Shown piece after piece: positions 10,043-19,958 of a stretch of DNA of 64,000 nucleotides. A model generated the notes under the pieces. The model was not told the DNA's origin and ran no database searches. It saw nothing but the letters and a program-made list of their open reading frames with translations. How positions within the stretch are numbered: position 1 is the first letter of the stretch; each line of letters begins with the position of its first letter. Source of the stretch: Schistocerca nitens (lineage: Eukaryota; Arthropoda; Insecta; Orthoptera; Acrididae). The stretch lies in assembly GCF_023898315.1 (NCBI RefSeq), contig NC_064619.1, positions 303,652,150 through 303,716,149 of the forward strand, written 5' to 3'. The position numbers and the translations under genes are program-made.

Positions 10043-11464
10043 CACTCCTGGAAATGGAAAAAAGAACACATTGACACCGGTGTGTCAGACCCACCATACT
10101 TGCTCCGGACACTGCGAGAGGGCTGTACAAGCAATGATCACACGCACGGCACAGCGGACACACCAGGAACCGCGGTGTTGGCCGTCGAATGGCGCTAGCT
10201 GCGCAGCATTTGTGCACCGCCGCCGTCAGTGTCAGGCAGTTTGCCGTGGCATACGGAGCTCCATCGCAGTCTTTAACACTGGTAGCATGCCGCGGCAGCG
10301 TGGACGTGAACCGTATGTGCAGTTGACGGACTTTGAGCGAGGGCGTATAGTGGGCATGCGGGAGGCCGGGTGGACGTACCGCCGAATTGCTCAACACGTG
10401 GGGCGTGAGGTCTCCACAGTACATCGATGTTGTCGCCAGTGGTCGGCGGAAGGTGCACGTGCCCGTCGACCTGGGACCGCACCGCAGCGACGCACGGATG
10501 CACGCCAAGACCGTAGGATCCTATGCAGTGCCATAGGGGACCGCACCGCCACTTCCCAGCAAATTAGGGACACTGTTGCTCCTGGGGTATCGGCGAGGAC
10601 CATTCGCAACCGTCTCCATGAAGCTGGGCTACGGTCCCGCACACCGTTAGGCCGTCTTCCGCTCACGCCCCAACATCGTGCAGCCCGCCTCCAGTGGTGT
10701 CGCGACAGGCGTGAATGGAGGGACGAATGGAGACGTGTCGTCTTCAGCGATGAGAGTCGCTTCTGCCTTGGTGCCAATGATGGTCGTATGCGTGTTTGGC
10801 GCCGTGCAGGTGAGCGCCACAATCAGGACTGCATACGACCGAGGCACACAGGGCCAACACCCGGCATCATGGTGTGGGGAGCGTTCTCCTACACTGGCCG
10901 TACACCACTGGTGATCGTCGAGGGGACACTGAATAGTGCACGGTACATCCAAACCGTCATCGAACCCATCGTTCTACCATTCTTAGACCGGCAAGGGAAC
11001 TTGCTGTTCCAACAGGACAATGCACGTCCGCATGTATCCCGTGCCACCCAACGTGCTCTAGAAGGTGTAAGTCAACTACCCTGGCCAGCAAGATCTCCGG
11101 ATCTGTCCCCCATTGAGCATGTTTGGGACTGGATGAAGCGTCGTCTCACGCGGTCTGCACGTCCAGCACGAACGCTGGTCCAACTGAGGCGCCAGGTGGA
11201 AATGGCATGGCAAGCCGTTCCACAGGACTACATCCAGCATCTCTACGATCGTCTCCATGGGAGAATAGCAGCCTGCATTGCTGCGAAAGGTGGATATACA
11301 CTGTACTAGTGCCGACATTGTGCATGCTCTGTTGCCTGTGTCTATGTGCCTGTGGTTCTGTCAGTGTGATCATGTGATGTATCTGACCCCAGGAATGTGT
11401 CAATAAAGTTTCCCCTTCCTGGGACAATGAATTCTCGGTGTTCTTATTTCAATTTCCAGGAGTG
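10043..11464 (+). mobile_element. Tc1-like DNA transposon, copy A (1422 bp, young)
   Basis: Ends are inverted repeats of about 27 bp: cactcctggaaatggaaaaa at the left and, as reverse complement, cactcctggaaattgaaata at the right. TA duplications lie at 10041-10042 and 11465-11466. The copy interrupts the Tigger transposase frame. It has the same length as the copies at 36645 and 53317 and differs from them at few positions, so all three are recent. Confidence 0.95.
10287..11309 (+). CDS. Tc1-family transposase, copy A (340 aa, intact)
   Basis: It cuts and pastes the element at TA sites. Residues about 10-60 form a first helix-turn-helix (LTDFERGRIVGMREAGWTYR), residues about 85-130 a second (SQQIRDTV, SARTIRNRLHEAG), and residues about 150-280 the RNase-H-like DDE core. 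Catalytic candidates are D155 (FSDESRF), D244 (QQDNARPH) and E277 (SPIEHVW). Only 32 residues lie between D244 and E277, rather than the 34 of classical Tc1. MPRQRG is taken as the start because it gives the usual 340-residue length; the frame stays open for 72 more codons upstream, probably by chance. There are no stops or frameshifts. Copy-specific differences from B and C include C80, I83 and F200. Confidence 0.92.
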   Translation: MPRQRGREPYVQLTDFERGRIVGMREAGWTYRRIAQHVGREVSTVHRCCRQWSAEGARARRPGTAPQRRTDARQDRRILCSAIGDRTATSQQIRDTVAPGVSARTIRNRLHEAGLRSRTPLGRLPLTPQHRAARLQWCRDRREWRDEWRRVVFSDESRFCLGANDGRMRVWRRAGERHNQDCIRPRHTGPTPGIMVWGAFSYTGRTPLVIVEGTLNSARYIQTVIEPIVLPFLDRQGNLLFQQDNARPHVSRATQRALEGVSQLPWPARSPDLSPIEHVWDWMKRRLTRSARPARTLVQLRRQVEMAWQAVPQDYIQHLYDRLHGRIAACIAAKGGYTLY

Positions 11465-13195
11465 TATATGTAAACCAGCAACGGAACTGGGTGTTGGTAA
11501 AGCAACCAATTGTGATTGGAAGAAGAACCGAGTGAAGTTTGAACAGTCCTGTGCAACGTCTTCGGGAAAAAACACCCGGAATTCGGTAGACTTTGAAACA
11601 GTCCCAGTACGATAAAGTGGATGAAGCTCTTTTCCTTTGGTTTACGCAGGAAAGAGAAAGGGGAACTCCTTTGAGTGGAGCACTGCTTCAGGAGAAGGCT
11701 GTTTACCTGAACAAGTTAATGAATGGTGATGAGCCTTTCAGTGCGAGTACGGGTTGGTTAAACAGTTTCAAAAAACGTCATGGAATCCGTCAGCTAACAA
11801 TTACTGGAGAGAAGCTTTCTTCTGACCGTGATGCAGCGAAGGAATACTTGGGTGAGTTTGAAAAAATGATAGGAGAGGGATAGTATTCTCCCCAAGAAAT
11901 TTATAACACTGACGAAACTGGCCTTAATTTTAGGGCATAGCCATAAAAAGCCTGGCATCAAAAGCAGAAGACCATGCTCCTGGTTTTAAAATATGCAAAG
12001 ATCATGTGACTTTATTAGCGTGCAGCAACACTGCTTGTAATCACAAGCTGACTTTAATACTGATCGGCAAATCTGCTAGGCCCAGATGTTTTAAAAACTG
12101 CAACGTGAAGTCCCCGCCCATATATTATCGCAACCAGAAAAAAGCATGGATGGGTGGTAAGCTGTTCAAAGAATGGTTTCACAGCCAGATTGTTCCCTCT
12201 GTTCGACGGTTTTCTGAGGAAAGTCATTTGTCTCCCCATGCAATCCTTTAGATTGCTAACGCGCCATCTCACCCCAGCAATGAGGAATTATGTAATGGAG
12301 AAATTGTGGCAAAGTTTTTACCGCCAATTGTTACACCACTTCTACGGCCGATGGACCAGGGTGTACTGCAAACACTAAAACTGATTTACAGAAAACAATT
12401 TTTAAGAATGCTGATACAAGATGATATCATTCCTTTAGCGGACAAAAAAAATGATCAATGTGAAGGATTTTGTTTATTGGGCCGCTGAGGCATGGCAGAT
12501 TATTTCAGAAAATACTGTGAGAAAATCGTGGAGTAAACTGTGGACATCTCTCGAATTTCAGTACAGCCTAGTTGAAAATGAAGAGGAAAATCTACTACAA
12601 ATGATAAAGACAACCCCTGGATGTGAAGAAGCTAGTGAAGGAGACGTAGGTGAATGGATGACAGCGGATGGGGCATGTGTGGAGAACCTTCCTGACCCTG
12701 ATTTAGTTGCAGCTGTGACTCAAACCAGGAAGAAGTGGACTGCTGTGACGGAAGTGAAAATGAGCCTGAAAGCGACAAAGGAGAGCTGGTGCCACACAGT
12801 GACGCAGCAGAAGCCCTTGACCTCGCGGCTACTTTATTTGGAGCAACAGCCCACTGCTACACCTGCTGATTTGTTGTTTATCAGATGATGGCGCAACTAT
12901 GCGACATATTACAGACTTTCATTACTACGCCAAAAACGATGAGTTTTTGTTATCTAAAATGTAGAGGTAAAATGTCCGCTGTATTAAGTTTGACAGCTTT
13001 TCTTTCATTGTTATGCATTGTTTAAACCTAATATTTTCTTACCAATTTTTCTAATACATGTTTACTGTACTGTGTAAATTAAAATAGTGTGTATGTACAA
13101 CAGTTTACCGCACAGTTTTTCATACTTAAACTAACATTTTTCACGTTCGGATTAGCTGAACGTTCGGATTACCGGACTCTGCTGTATTACTGTTG

Positions 13196-13396
13196 CCGGC
13201 CGGAGTGGCCGTGTGGTTCTAGGCGCTGCAGTCTGGAGCCGAGCGACCGCTACGGTCGCAGGTTCGAATCCTGCCTCGGGCATGGATGTGTGTGATGTCC
13301 TTAGGTTAGTTAGGTTTAATTAGTTCGAAGTTCTAGGCGACTGATGACCTCAGAAGTTAAGTCGCGTAGTGCTCAGAGCCATTTGAACCATTTTTT
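13196..13396 (+). mobile_element. tRNA-derived SINE inserted at the Tigger edge
   Basis: The head reads ccggccggagtggccgtgtg with a canonical B box ggttcgaatcctgcct at about 13261-13276. It is followed by the family body (cttaggttagttaggttta, gactgatgacctcagaagtt) and the tail gctcagagccatttgaacc. The 13-bp target duplication tgtattactgttg lies at 13183-13195 and 13397-13409. It includes the last two bases of the Tigger terminal repeat and its TA, so the SINE landed after the Tigger. Confidence 0.95.
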
Positions 13397-13409
13397 TGTA
13401 TTACTGTTG

Positions 13410-14669
13410 AACAAGCAAAACCATTGTTTTTGCAGTGCCAGGATTTCAATTACCATTTGCAAATTAATAAAATAAAATTGACTCATATAATTGTGCATTG
13501 TGCACTGAGCTAAAAAACAAATCTCTACTGGCAGCCTAATATTTCTGATGTAAAGCTAAAAGGAAGAAATAGAAATGAAATAAAACATTTTTATGGTATT
13601 CAGCAACTGACAAGTTTAATAATAAATAATGCCCTATTACGTAGAACTAGAGTTATTCAGCATGAAACTGTAGATGAGGCTATATGCCCTTTACTGTTAG
13701 TATAGTTATTAGTATCAGTTTCAACTATTATTTTCATTATTGTTATTATTATTATTGTCAATTATTATCATCATTGTTAGTGTCATTATTATTATTCCTG
13801 TGAATGTTTTTGTAATATCTTTGGTATGTGTTGTTCCTGGTCAGATGTAAGGGAGGGCCTTAATGTTCTAATCTACTCAGGCTAAATAAGCAATAAATAA
13901 ACAAATATTTCTACATTAAATAGAACATATTACAAACTTCGTGTATATTTGTCTGATATGTTTTTCTCTATCTTCCAATGATTTAGGTTTTGCACAAACA
14001 ATGTAACCTGCAAATGAAGTAATGTTTTGACAACCGCTTTATCGGAATACACTTATGATGCTGCCCTCCAAATTAAGAAGAAACCACTAGGTGATTAGTT
14101 CACGGTAAATAAATTCGGTCTTTGGCCCAAAATTCTCAATACATCATGGCATAAGTGGAAAAGAAAATTATTCTCCACTATTGACATTTGACAATTCCTT
14201 AATACCCTAACCTCCACTTTCAATGTACAGTACACTGAGCACGATTTATGATGCAGAAAAATTCCTTTAAGTTGGATTTTTGATCTCAGAACAAAGCTTA
14301 CTTTGCATCAAAGAGGTATACAACGTTTATATAGGTGGTCGACGTCACAAAACATGACCGACAGTGTTACTTTCGTTGGTCTGTAGCACTATTTGCCGTT
14401 AGTTTTACCTCCATGGTTCATCTGCTCCTTCAACAAAGATCTACAGAATGCAGCTCTCTCTCTCTCTCTCTCTGTATTATCTTCATGAAGGAACACGCAC
14501 ACACCACTGGTGTGATAGTCTACAGTATACTGTATACCGTAGAACATTACACCAGCATCAGATGTGTTTTCATTCATAATACATTAAATTTTCTAACAAG
14601 AACCAACGGAACAGTCAATCAATGCAAATAATGTCTTGTACACTGTGCATCATTTTAACATTAGTCTAG
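13410..14669. other. AT-rich intergenic DNA with possible LINE tail
   Basis: An (ATT)n-like low-complexity run spans about 13735-13797. It is followed by 'ggtcagatgtaagggagggc' at about 13840-13860 and a terminal aataaataaac stretch near 13895, which resembles a LINE 3' tail, but no coding part is attached. A short (CT)n run lies at 14455-14473. Nothing else is recognised. Confidence 0.4.
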
Positions 14670-15070
14670 CAGTGTCGGTTAGACCGTCAGCGAGAGCGCA
14701 CCGCTAGTTCCTGCTACTAATAAGGCGAATACACCGTTCGCTTGTTACATATTTTTACGAGCTTCAAACAGGAGCGACTTATTTTCAGTTATCTGTGTAG
14801 TTACTAGTTTATTTTTGTAATTTCTTGCGAGTTCGAGTGCTTACTAGGCCTAACCTTTTATTTCAATGAGAGTGTAGTGTACAGTACCGCCATTGCTATC
14901 GACCATTGTATCGACTCTCGTATCGTACAGGCTTTCGCTTGTTTAGTTAGAACGGCTCAGTGTCAGTTAAACGGTCAGTGAGAGAGCACTTCGATTTTCT
15001 ACTGGTAATAAGGCGAGTACACCATTCGTTTGTTGCATATTTTTATGAGCTTAATAACAGGAGCGACTAC
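14670..15070 (+). repeat. tandem 5' monomers of the LINE (period 288 bp)
   Basis: The block starting cagtgtcggttagaccgtca at 14670 recurs, diverged, as cagtgtcagttaaacggtca at 14958. Both are followed by 'aataaggcga(a/g)tacacc', 'tttgttacat/gttgcat', 'atttttacgagctt' and 'caggagcgact'. The second monomer is truncated and leads into the ORF1 ATG at 15075. Tandem 5' monomers act as promoters in some mammalian L1 families; a promoter role here is inference. Confidence 0.7.
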
Positions 15071-15074
15071 AGTA

Positions 15075-16028
15075 ATGGATAGGAACTGTGTTTGTTGTGT
15101 ACATTTGCCAGCTGAGTTGGCGACCCTTCGCTCACAGCTCCAGGCTGTTTTGGCTTATTTCACACAGCTTGAGGCTGCTGCCAAGGGGCGTCACTGTGGG
15201 GGATCAGACGCGGGGATGCGAGGGACGTCGAGCACGTCCCACATTTCCTTCGATCGGTCCACTGCAGTGGCCGCCCAGGGTACTGCCTGCACTGAGGTTG
15301 ATCCCTCATCCGTAGTCGAGTGGGAGATCATTCCAAAGTCTGGCAGGCAGCGAAGAACTTTCTGAGGGCTGATCGTAGGGCCTCCCCAGTTCATTTGACG
15401 AACAGGTTTCTGGCATTATCTGCGGCTGACGATGTCTCTGAGCTGGATGCAATCGTCCACCCAGTTCCAGAGGAAGCATCTCGGCCCGCAAGGTCTGGGC
15501 ATTCACAGAGGGTGGGTTTGCTGGTAGTTGGGAGCTCCAATGTTAGGCGCTTAATGGGGCCCCTTAGGAACATGGCTGCCAAGGATGGGAAGGAAGCCAG
15601 TGTGCACTCCATGTGCATTCTGGGTAGAGTCATTACCTTGTACAGGGTGCAGCCAACTGTGTTTGATGGCTCATGTCGGTACCAATGACGTGTGTCGCTT
15701 TGGATCAGAGCAGATTCAGTCTGGTTTTGGGTGGCTAGCGGAAATGGTAAAGACCGCCAGTCTTACTTCCGAGATTAAGACGGGACTCACCATTAGCAGC
15801 ATAATCGATAGAACCGACTGTGGTCCTTTAGTGCAGAGCCGAGTGGAGGGTTTGAATCAGAGGCTCAGGCGGTTCTGTGACTGTGTGGGCTGCAGATTCC
15901 TTGACTTGCGCCATTGGGTGATGGGTTTCCAGGTTCCGTTTAATAGGTCAGGCGTCCACTACACACAGGAGATGGCTACACGGGCAGCGGGGGCTGTGTG
16001 GAAGGGACTGGGCGGTTTTTTAGGTTAG
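15075..16028 (+). pseudogene. LINE ORF1 with SGNH/GDSL esterase-type domain, broken
   Basis: The start ATG at 15075 gives MDRNCVCCVHLPAELATLRS, a Cys-containing N-terminus followed by a Leu-rich helix. Further on, LLVVGSSNVRRLMGPL (about 15520-15565) matches the position of the esterase nucleophile block. MAHVGTNDV (about 15665-15692) matches the GTND block, and SGVHYTQEMATRAA (about 15949-15990) the terminal His block. Esterase domains are known in ORF1 of CR1-like LINEs (Kapitonov and Jurka). Two frameshifts, near 15340 and 15660, break the frame. About 318 codons would be the full length. ORF1 ends VWKGLGGFLG at the TAG of 16026-16028. Confidence 0.7.
16016..16022 (+). promoter_or_regulatory. 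candidate -1 ribosomal frameshift heptamer, LINE ORF1/ORF2
   Basis: The heptamer T TTT TTA is in the correct phase: ORF1 codons are GGT TTT TTA GGT TAG. A -1 slip yields AGG TTA GAG, the ORF2 frame (RFFRLEGL). No ATG lies near the ORF2 opening. Confidence 0.55.
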
Positions 16029-18850
16029 AGGGTCTCAGGGAAACACAAAACAGGCGTCCGTCTAAAAGTGGGCAGGTAAAACACAGTAAGGTAGTTGTAG
16101 AAACGAATGGTGTTGTTGTTGCAAATTGTCGTTGCTGTGTTGGGAAAGAACCAGAGCTCCAAGCCCTAATAGAAAGCACTGAAGCTCAAATAGTTGTAGG
16201 TACAGAGAGCTGGCTAAAGCCGGAAATAAGTTCAGCCGAAATTGTTTCAAACGATCTAACTGTGTTCAAAAAGGATAGATTAAATACAGTTGGTGGTGGA
16301 TGGTGGTGGAGTATTTATTGCTGTCAGAGGTAGCTTCCCTTGTAGCGAAACTGAAGTAGATAGTTCATGTGAAATAGTATGGGTAGAGGCTATACCTAAC
16401 AATCGGACTAAGCTATTAATTGGATCGTTTTACCGACCCCCCCCCCCCCCCCCCCGACACAGAAGATATAGTTGCTGAACATTTCAAAGAAAACTTGAGT
16501 CTCATTTCAAATAAGTACCCTGCTCATACAGTTATAGTCGGTGGTGCCTTTAATCTGCCCTCGACATGCTGGAAAAATTATACGTTTGCCAGCGGCAGGC
16601 ATAAAACGTCATCCGAAATTGTAATGAATGCTTTCTCAGAAAATTATTTTGAACAATTAGTTCATGAGCCCACTCGAAGCGTAAATGGTTGCGAAAGCAT
16701 ACTTGACCTTTTAGCAACAAATAACCCTGGACAAATAGTGAGTATTGTGACGAATGCAGGGATTAGCGACCACAAGGCCGTTGATGCTAGGCTAAATACC
16801 ATAACACCTACAACCATCTAAAAGAAACTTAAAGTATATCTATTTAAAAAAGCTGATAATGTTCTTAACGCCTTTTTAAGAGACAGTCTTCAATCCCTCC
16901 GATCTGATCATGCAAGTGTAGAAAAGTTGCGGAATGTTTTCAAAGAAATAGTATCGACAGCAATTGAGAGATACATACCACATAAATTAATAAGTGTGGT
17001 ACTGATCCCCCATGCTACACACAACGGGTCAGATCGTTGTTGCAAAAGCAACGAAAAAAGCATTCCAAATTTAAAAGAACGCAAAATCCCCAAGATTGGC
17101 AAAGTTTTACAGAAGTTCGAAATATGGCGCGTACTTCAATGGGAGATGCTTTTAATAACTTCAACAACGAAATTCTGTCTCAAAATCTAGCAGAAAACCC
17201 AAAGAGATTCTGGTCATACATAAAGCACGCCAGGGGCAAGACGCAATCAATACCTTCACTGCACGATAACGACAGTGAAGTCACTGATGATAGTGCCACT
17301 AAAGCAGAGTTATTAAACATGGTTTTCCGAAACTCTTTCACCGAAGAAGACGAAGTAAATATTCCTGAATTCCAATCAAGAACAACTGCAAAGATGAGAA
17401 ACATAGAAGTAGATATCCTCGGTGTAACAAAGCAGCTTAAATTATTTAATAAAGGCAAGGCCTCCGGTACAGATTTTATACCAGTCAGGCCCCTCTCAGA
17501 GTATGCTGATAAAATAGCTCCATATTTATCAGTTATATACAACCACTCGCTCACAGAAAGATCCGTACCTAAAGACTGGAAAATTGCTCAAGTCATACCA
17601 ATACCCAAAAAGGGAAGTAGGAGCAATCCGTTGAATTACAGGCCTATGTCACTAACGTCGATTTACAGTAGGGTTTTGGTACATATACTGTATTCGAACA
17701 TTATGAAGTACCTCGAAGAAAACGATTTATTGACACATAGTCAGCACGGATTCAGAAAATATCGTTCTTGTGAAACACAACTAGCTCTCTATACTCATGA
17801 AGTAATGAGTGCTATCCACATTGGATGTCAAATTGATTCCATATTTTTAGATTTCCAGAAGGCCTTCGACACCGTTCCTCACAAGGGTCTTCTAACCAAA
17901 CTGTGTGCCTACGGAGTATCGCCTCAGTCAGAAAGGTCACAGTTCGTAGTAGTAGACGGAAAGCCATCGAGTAAAACAGAAGTAATATCCGGCGTTCCCC
18001 AAGGAAGTGTTACAGGCCATTTATTGTTCCTGGTCTATATTAACGACATAGGAGACAATCTGACTAGCCGTCTTATATTGTTTGCAGATGATGCTGTGAT
18101 TTACCGTCTTGTAAAGTCATCAGATAATCTAAACTACTTGAAAAATGATTTATATAAGATATCTGTATGGTATGAAAAGTGGCAATTGACCTTGAATAAA
18201 GAAAATTGTGAAATTCACATGTGTACTAAAACAAATCAGCTAAATTTCGATTAGGCGATAAGTCGCACAAATCTGAAGGCTGTAAATTCAACTAAATACT
18301 TAGGGATTACAATTACAAATAACCTAAATTGGAACGATCACATAGATAATATTGTGGGTATAGCAATACAAAGACTGCGATTCATTGGCAGAACACTTTG
18401 AAGGTGCAACAGGTCTGCTAAAGAGACTGCTTACACCACGCTTGTCCGCCCTATTCTCGAGTACTGCTGTGCGGTGTGGGATCCGCATCAGGTGGGACTG
18501 ACGGATGACATCGAAAAAGCACAAAGGGCAGCTCGTTTTGTATTATTGCGAAATAGGGGAAGTAGTGTCACAGACATGATACGTGAATTGGAGTGGCAAA
18601 CATTAAATCAAAGGCGTTTTTCGTTGCGACGTGATCTTCCCATTATTTCAGTCACCAGTTTACTCCTCCGATTACGAAATCATTCTGTTGCCACCCACCT
18701 ACATAGGGAGAAATGATCATCAGGATAAAATAAGAGAAATCAGGGCTTGCACAGAAAAATTTAAATGCTCGTTTTCCCGCGTGCGTTCGAGAGTGGAACG
18801 GTAGAGAGACAGCTTGAAGGTGGTTTTTGAACCCTCTGCCAGGCACTTTA
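16023..18850 (+). pseudogene. LINE ORF2: endonuclease and reverse transcriptase, heavily broken
   Basis: The endonuclease part shows ANCRCCVGKEPELQALIEST, TESWLKPEIS, GSFYRPP, GGAFNLP and GISDHKAV. In GGAFNLP the catalytic Asp of the usual GDFNLP is replaced by Ala. A frameshift lies near 16300 and a 20-base C tract at 16436-16455 disturbs the frame. The RT part (17037-18254) keeps SLTSIYSRVL, QHGFRKYRSCETQLAL, LDFQKAFDTVPH, SGVPQGSV and LFADDAVIYR. About 20 residues are missing between CAYGVSPQ and SERSQFVVVDG, where relatives have a W..FL block. Stops occur after NQLNFD and in the following block, and a final frameshift lies near 18716. Confidence 0.85.
16436..16455 (+). repeat. poly(C) tract inside the LINE endonuclease
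   Basis: A run of about 20 C residues replaces the codons after FYRPP. It may be expanded, and its length is also prone to assembly error. Confidence 0.9.
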
Positions 18851-19767
18851 GTGTGAATAGCAGAGTAATCACCTAGATGTAGATGTATTTTCTTCGTTTC
18901 GCCGCCCTCTCTGTGTCAGTTTTTGAGGAATAACCTGCTTGATTTTACTTTTGAATTTTGTGTTGAGGTTTTCAAAGTACGTAATGCTACACCAAGATTT
19001 GATAAAACTGTAATAATACTAGCTCTCATGCAATGACTACTTTTACTTGTTCATTCACGTATCATACAGGAGATCAAATTTAATACAATGTACTTGTCAT
19101 ACACGAACTTGAACATAGGTGTGCATAAAAAACATATGGACAAGTTCTGAAATGGCGAAATATTCATAAGCAGTCAATAAGAATTTAATTTTACAGACTA
19201 AATAAAAACAACTTCTGCAAAATGTGTCAAGTTGGTTTAGTCGATACCTGCTCAAGGAGACAAACAGGTAATTTCTTACACCACAACTGTCTAAGAGGTA
19301 ATTTTTCATTTATGTTCACTTTCAATTCCTTGCAATAACTGGCAGCAATATGTTGATAAGTCTAATCTCTAACTGATTTTTAGTTTTGTCTTTTCCAACT
19401 CTTGGAATATGGTTATCGTTAAAATGTTCTGCGTTGCACATCTAATCAAATCTGTAGTGTATCTGCAGTTGGAAAACTTATACAGTCCTTCAATGATTAA
19501 CAAACCACAGTTTAATATATAAAAAGTGTTTTGGTGAATGGTATGACATAATCCATAAGGACCATCTATACATGAAATTAGTTTATCGCAAAATATTATT
19601 CTGTAGAATCGAACAGTGAAATTAACCATAGTAAACTGCCATAAAACAGTCTGCACTGCCAACTCCAGAAACTCTGCTTAAGGCAAAATTCCAATTGCAT
19701 TAGCTTATTACCGTCTACAAGCCTTAACACAAGTGCAAATTATTACATTTCCCTACTTGTACGTCAG

Positions 19768-19958
19768 ACTAAGAAAGAAAACACCACGTTATGAAGAAGT
19801 TATTATAAGACTCTGCAGACAGATTGCAAATATGGAGGAAGAAGGTAGTGTTCCTGTTAGTTATGACAATTTTAAATTATTTGTGCTTTATATTTATTCT
19901 ATAAAAACGAAAGAATTCTGGAAGAAACGTCAGTCGTTCTGCAGAACTGAAATCTGAG
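19768..19958 (+). CDS. candidate internal exon, unrecognised
   Basis: A pyrimidine-rich acceptor-like stretch ends ttgtacgtcag at 19767. A donor-like GAG|GTAAGAG begins at 19959. Between them one frame stays open: LRKKTPRYEEVIIRLCRQIA, then NMEEEGSVPVSYDNFKLFVL and on to a TGA two bases before the donor. The charged, helix-friendly composition is protein-like, but the stop next to the donor argues against a simple internal exon. No family is recognised. Confidence 0.18.

Larger units (their letters stand above)
9970..12888 (+). pseudogene. Tigger/Jerky-like transposase, broken
   Basis: Fragments in order: an N-terminal CENP-B/pogo-type helix-turn-helix, KRKHTTLTLKETLNALKRID, cut by the Tc1 at 10043; a second DNA-binding part with DEALFLWFTQERERGTPLSG and STGWLNSFKKRHGIRQL (11620-11800); then a DDE part with IYNTDETGLNF (about 11898), LIGKSARPRCFKN, YYRNQKKAWM, NAPSHPSNEE-like remnant near 12255, and LRPMDQGVLQTLKLIYRKQF (about 12346-12400). 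The C-terminal region 12451-12888 stays open. Several frameshifts and a TAG after the YLGEFEKMIGEG stretch show it is inactive. The second catalytic Asp, usually LLDNAPSHP, is not readable here. Confidence 0.85.
9625..13184 (+). mobile_element. Tigger/pogo-type DNA transposon with a nested Tc1
   Basis: The terminal inverted repeats are cagtagagtcccgttaatcc at 9625 and, as reverse complement, cagcagagtccggtaatccg ending at 13184. TA dinucleotides flank both ends (9623-9624, 13185-13186), as expected for the Tc1/mariner/pogo superfamily. Subterminal 'ttcggatta' motifs are repeated at both ends (9668, 9690 region; 13145 and 13162 region) and may be transposase-binding sites. Without the nested Tc1 copy and its duplicated TA the element is about 2.14 kb, normal for Tigger. 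Confidence 0.9.
14670..18887 (+). mobile_element. CR1-like LINE, almost full length (LINE copy 2)
   Basis: In order: two 5' tandem monomers (14670-15070), ORF1 with an esterase-type domain (15075-16028), a slippery ORF1/ORF2 junction, ORF2 with endonuclease and RT (16023 to about 18850), and a 3' end with a short GATGTA repeat at 18875-18887. Many stops and frameshifts make it older than the copy at 2.8-5.8 kb. This copy supplies the 5' structure missing from the other two. Confidence 0.85.

Noticed and set aside
10071-10286. In-frame N-terminal extension of the Tc1 transposase (72 more codons upstream), open in all three copies
   Set aside because: The copies are too similar for openness to be informative, the family's usual length is about 340 residues from MPRQRG, and in copy B the frame even runs on into flanking LTR sequence.
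10391-10822. Long antisense open frames over the Tc1 transposases (143 and 204 codons, repeated in each copy)
   Set aside because: Shadows of the GC-rich sense frame; no independent motif.
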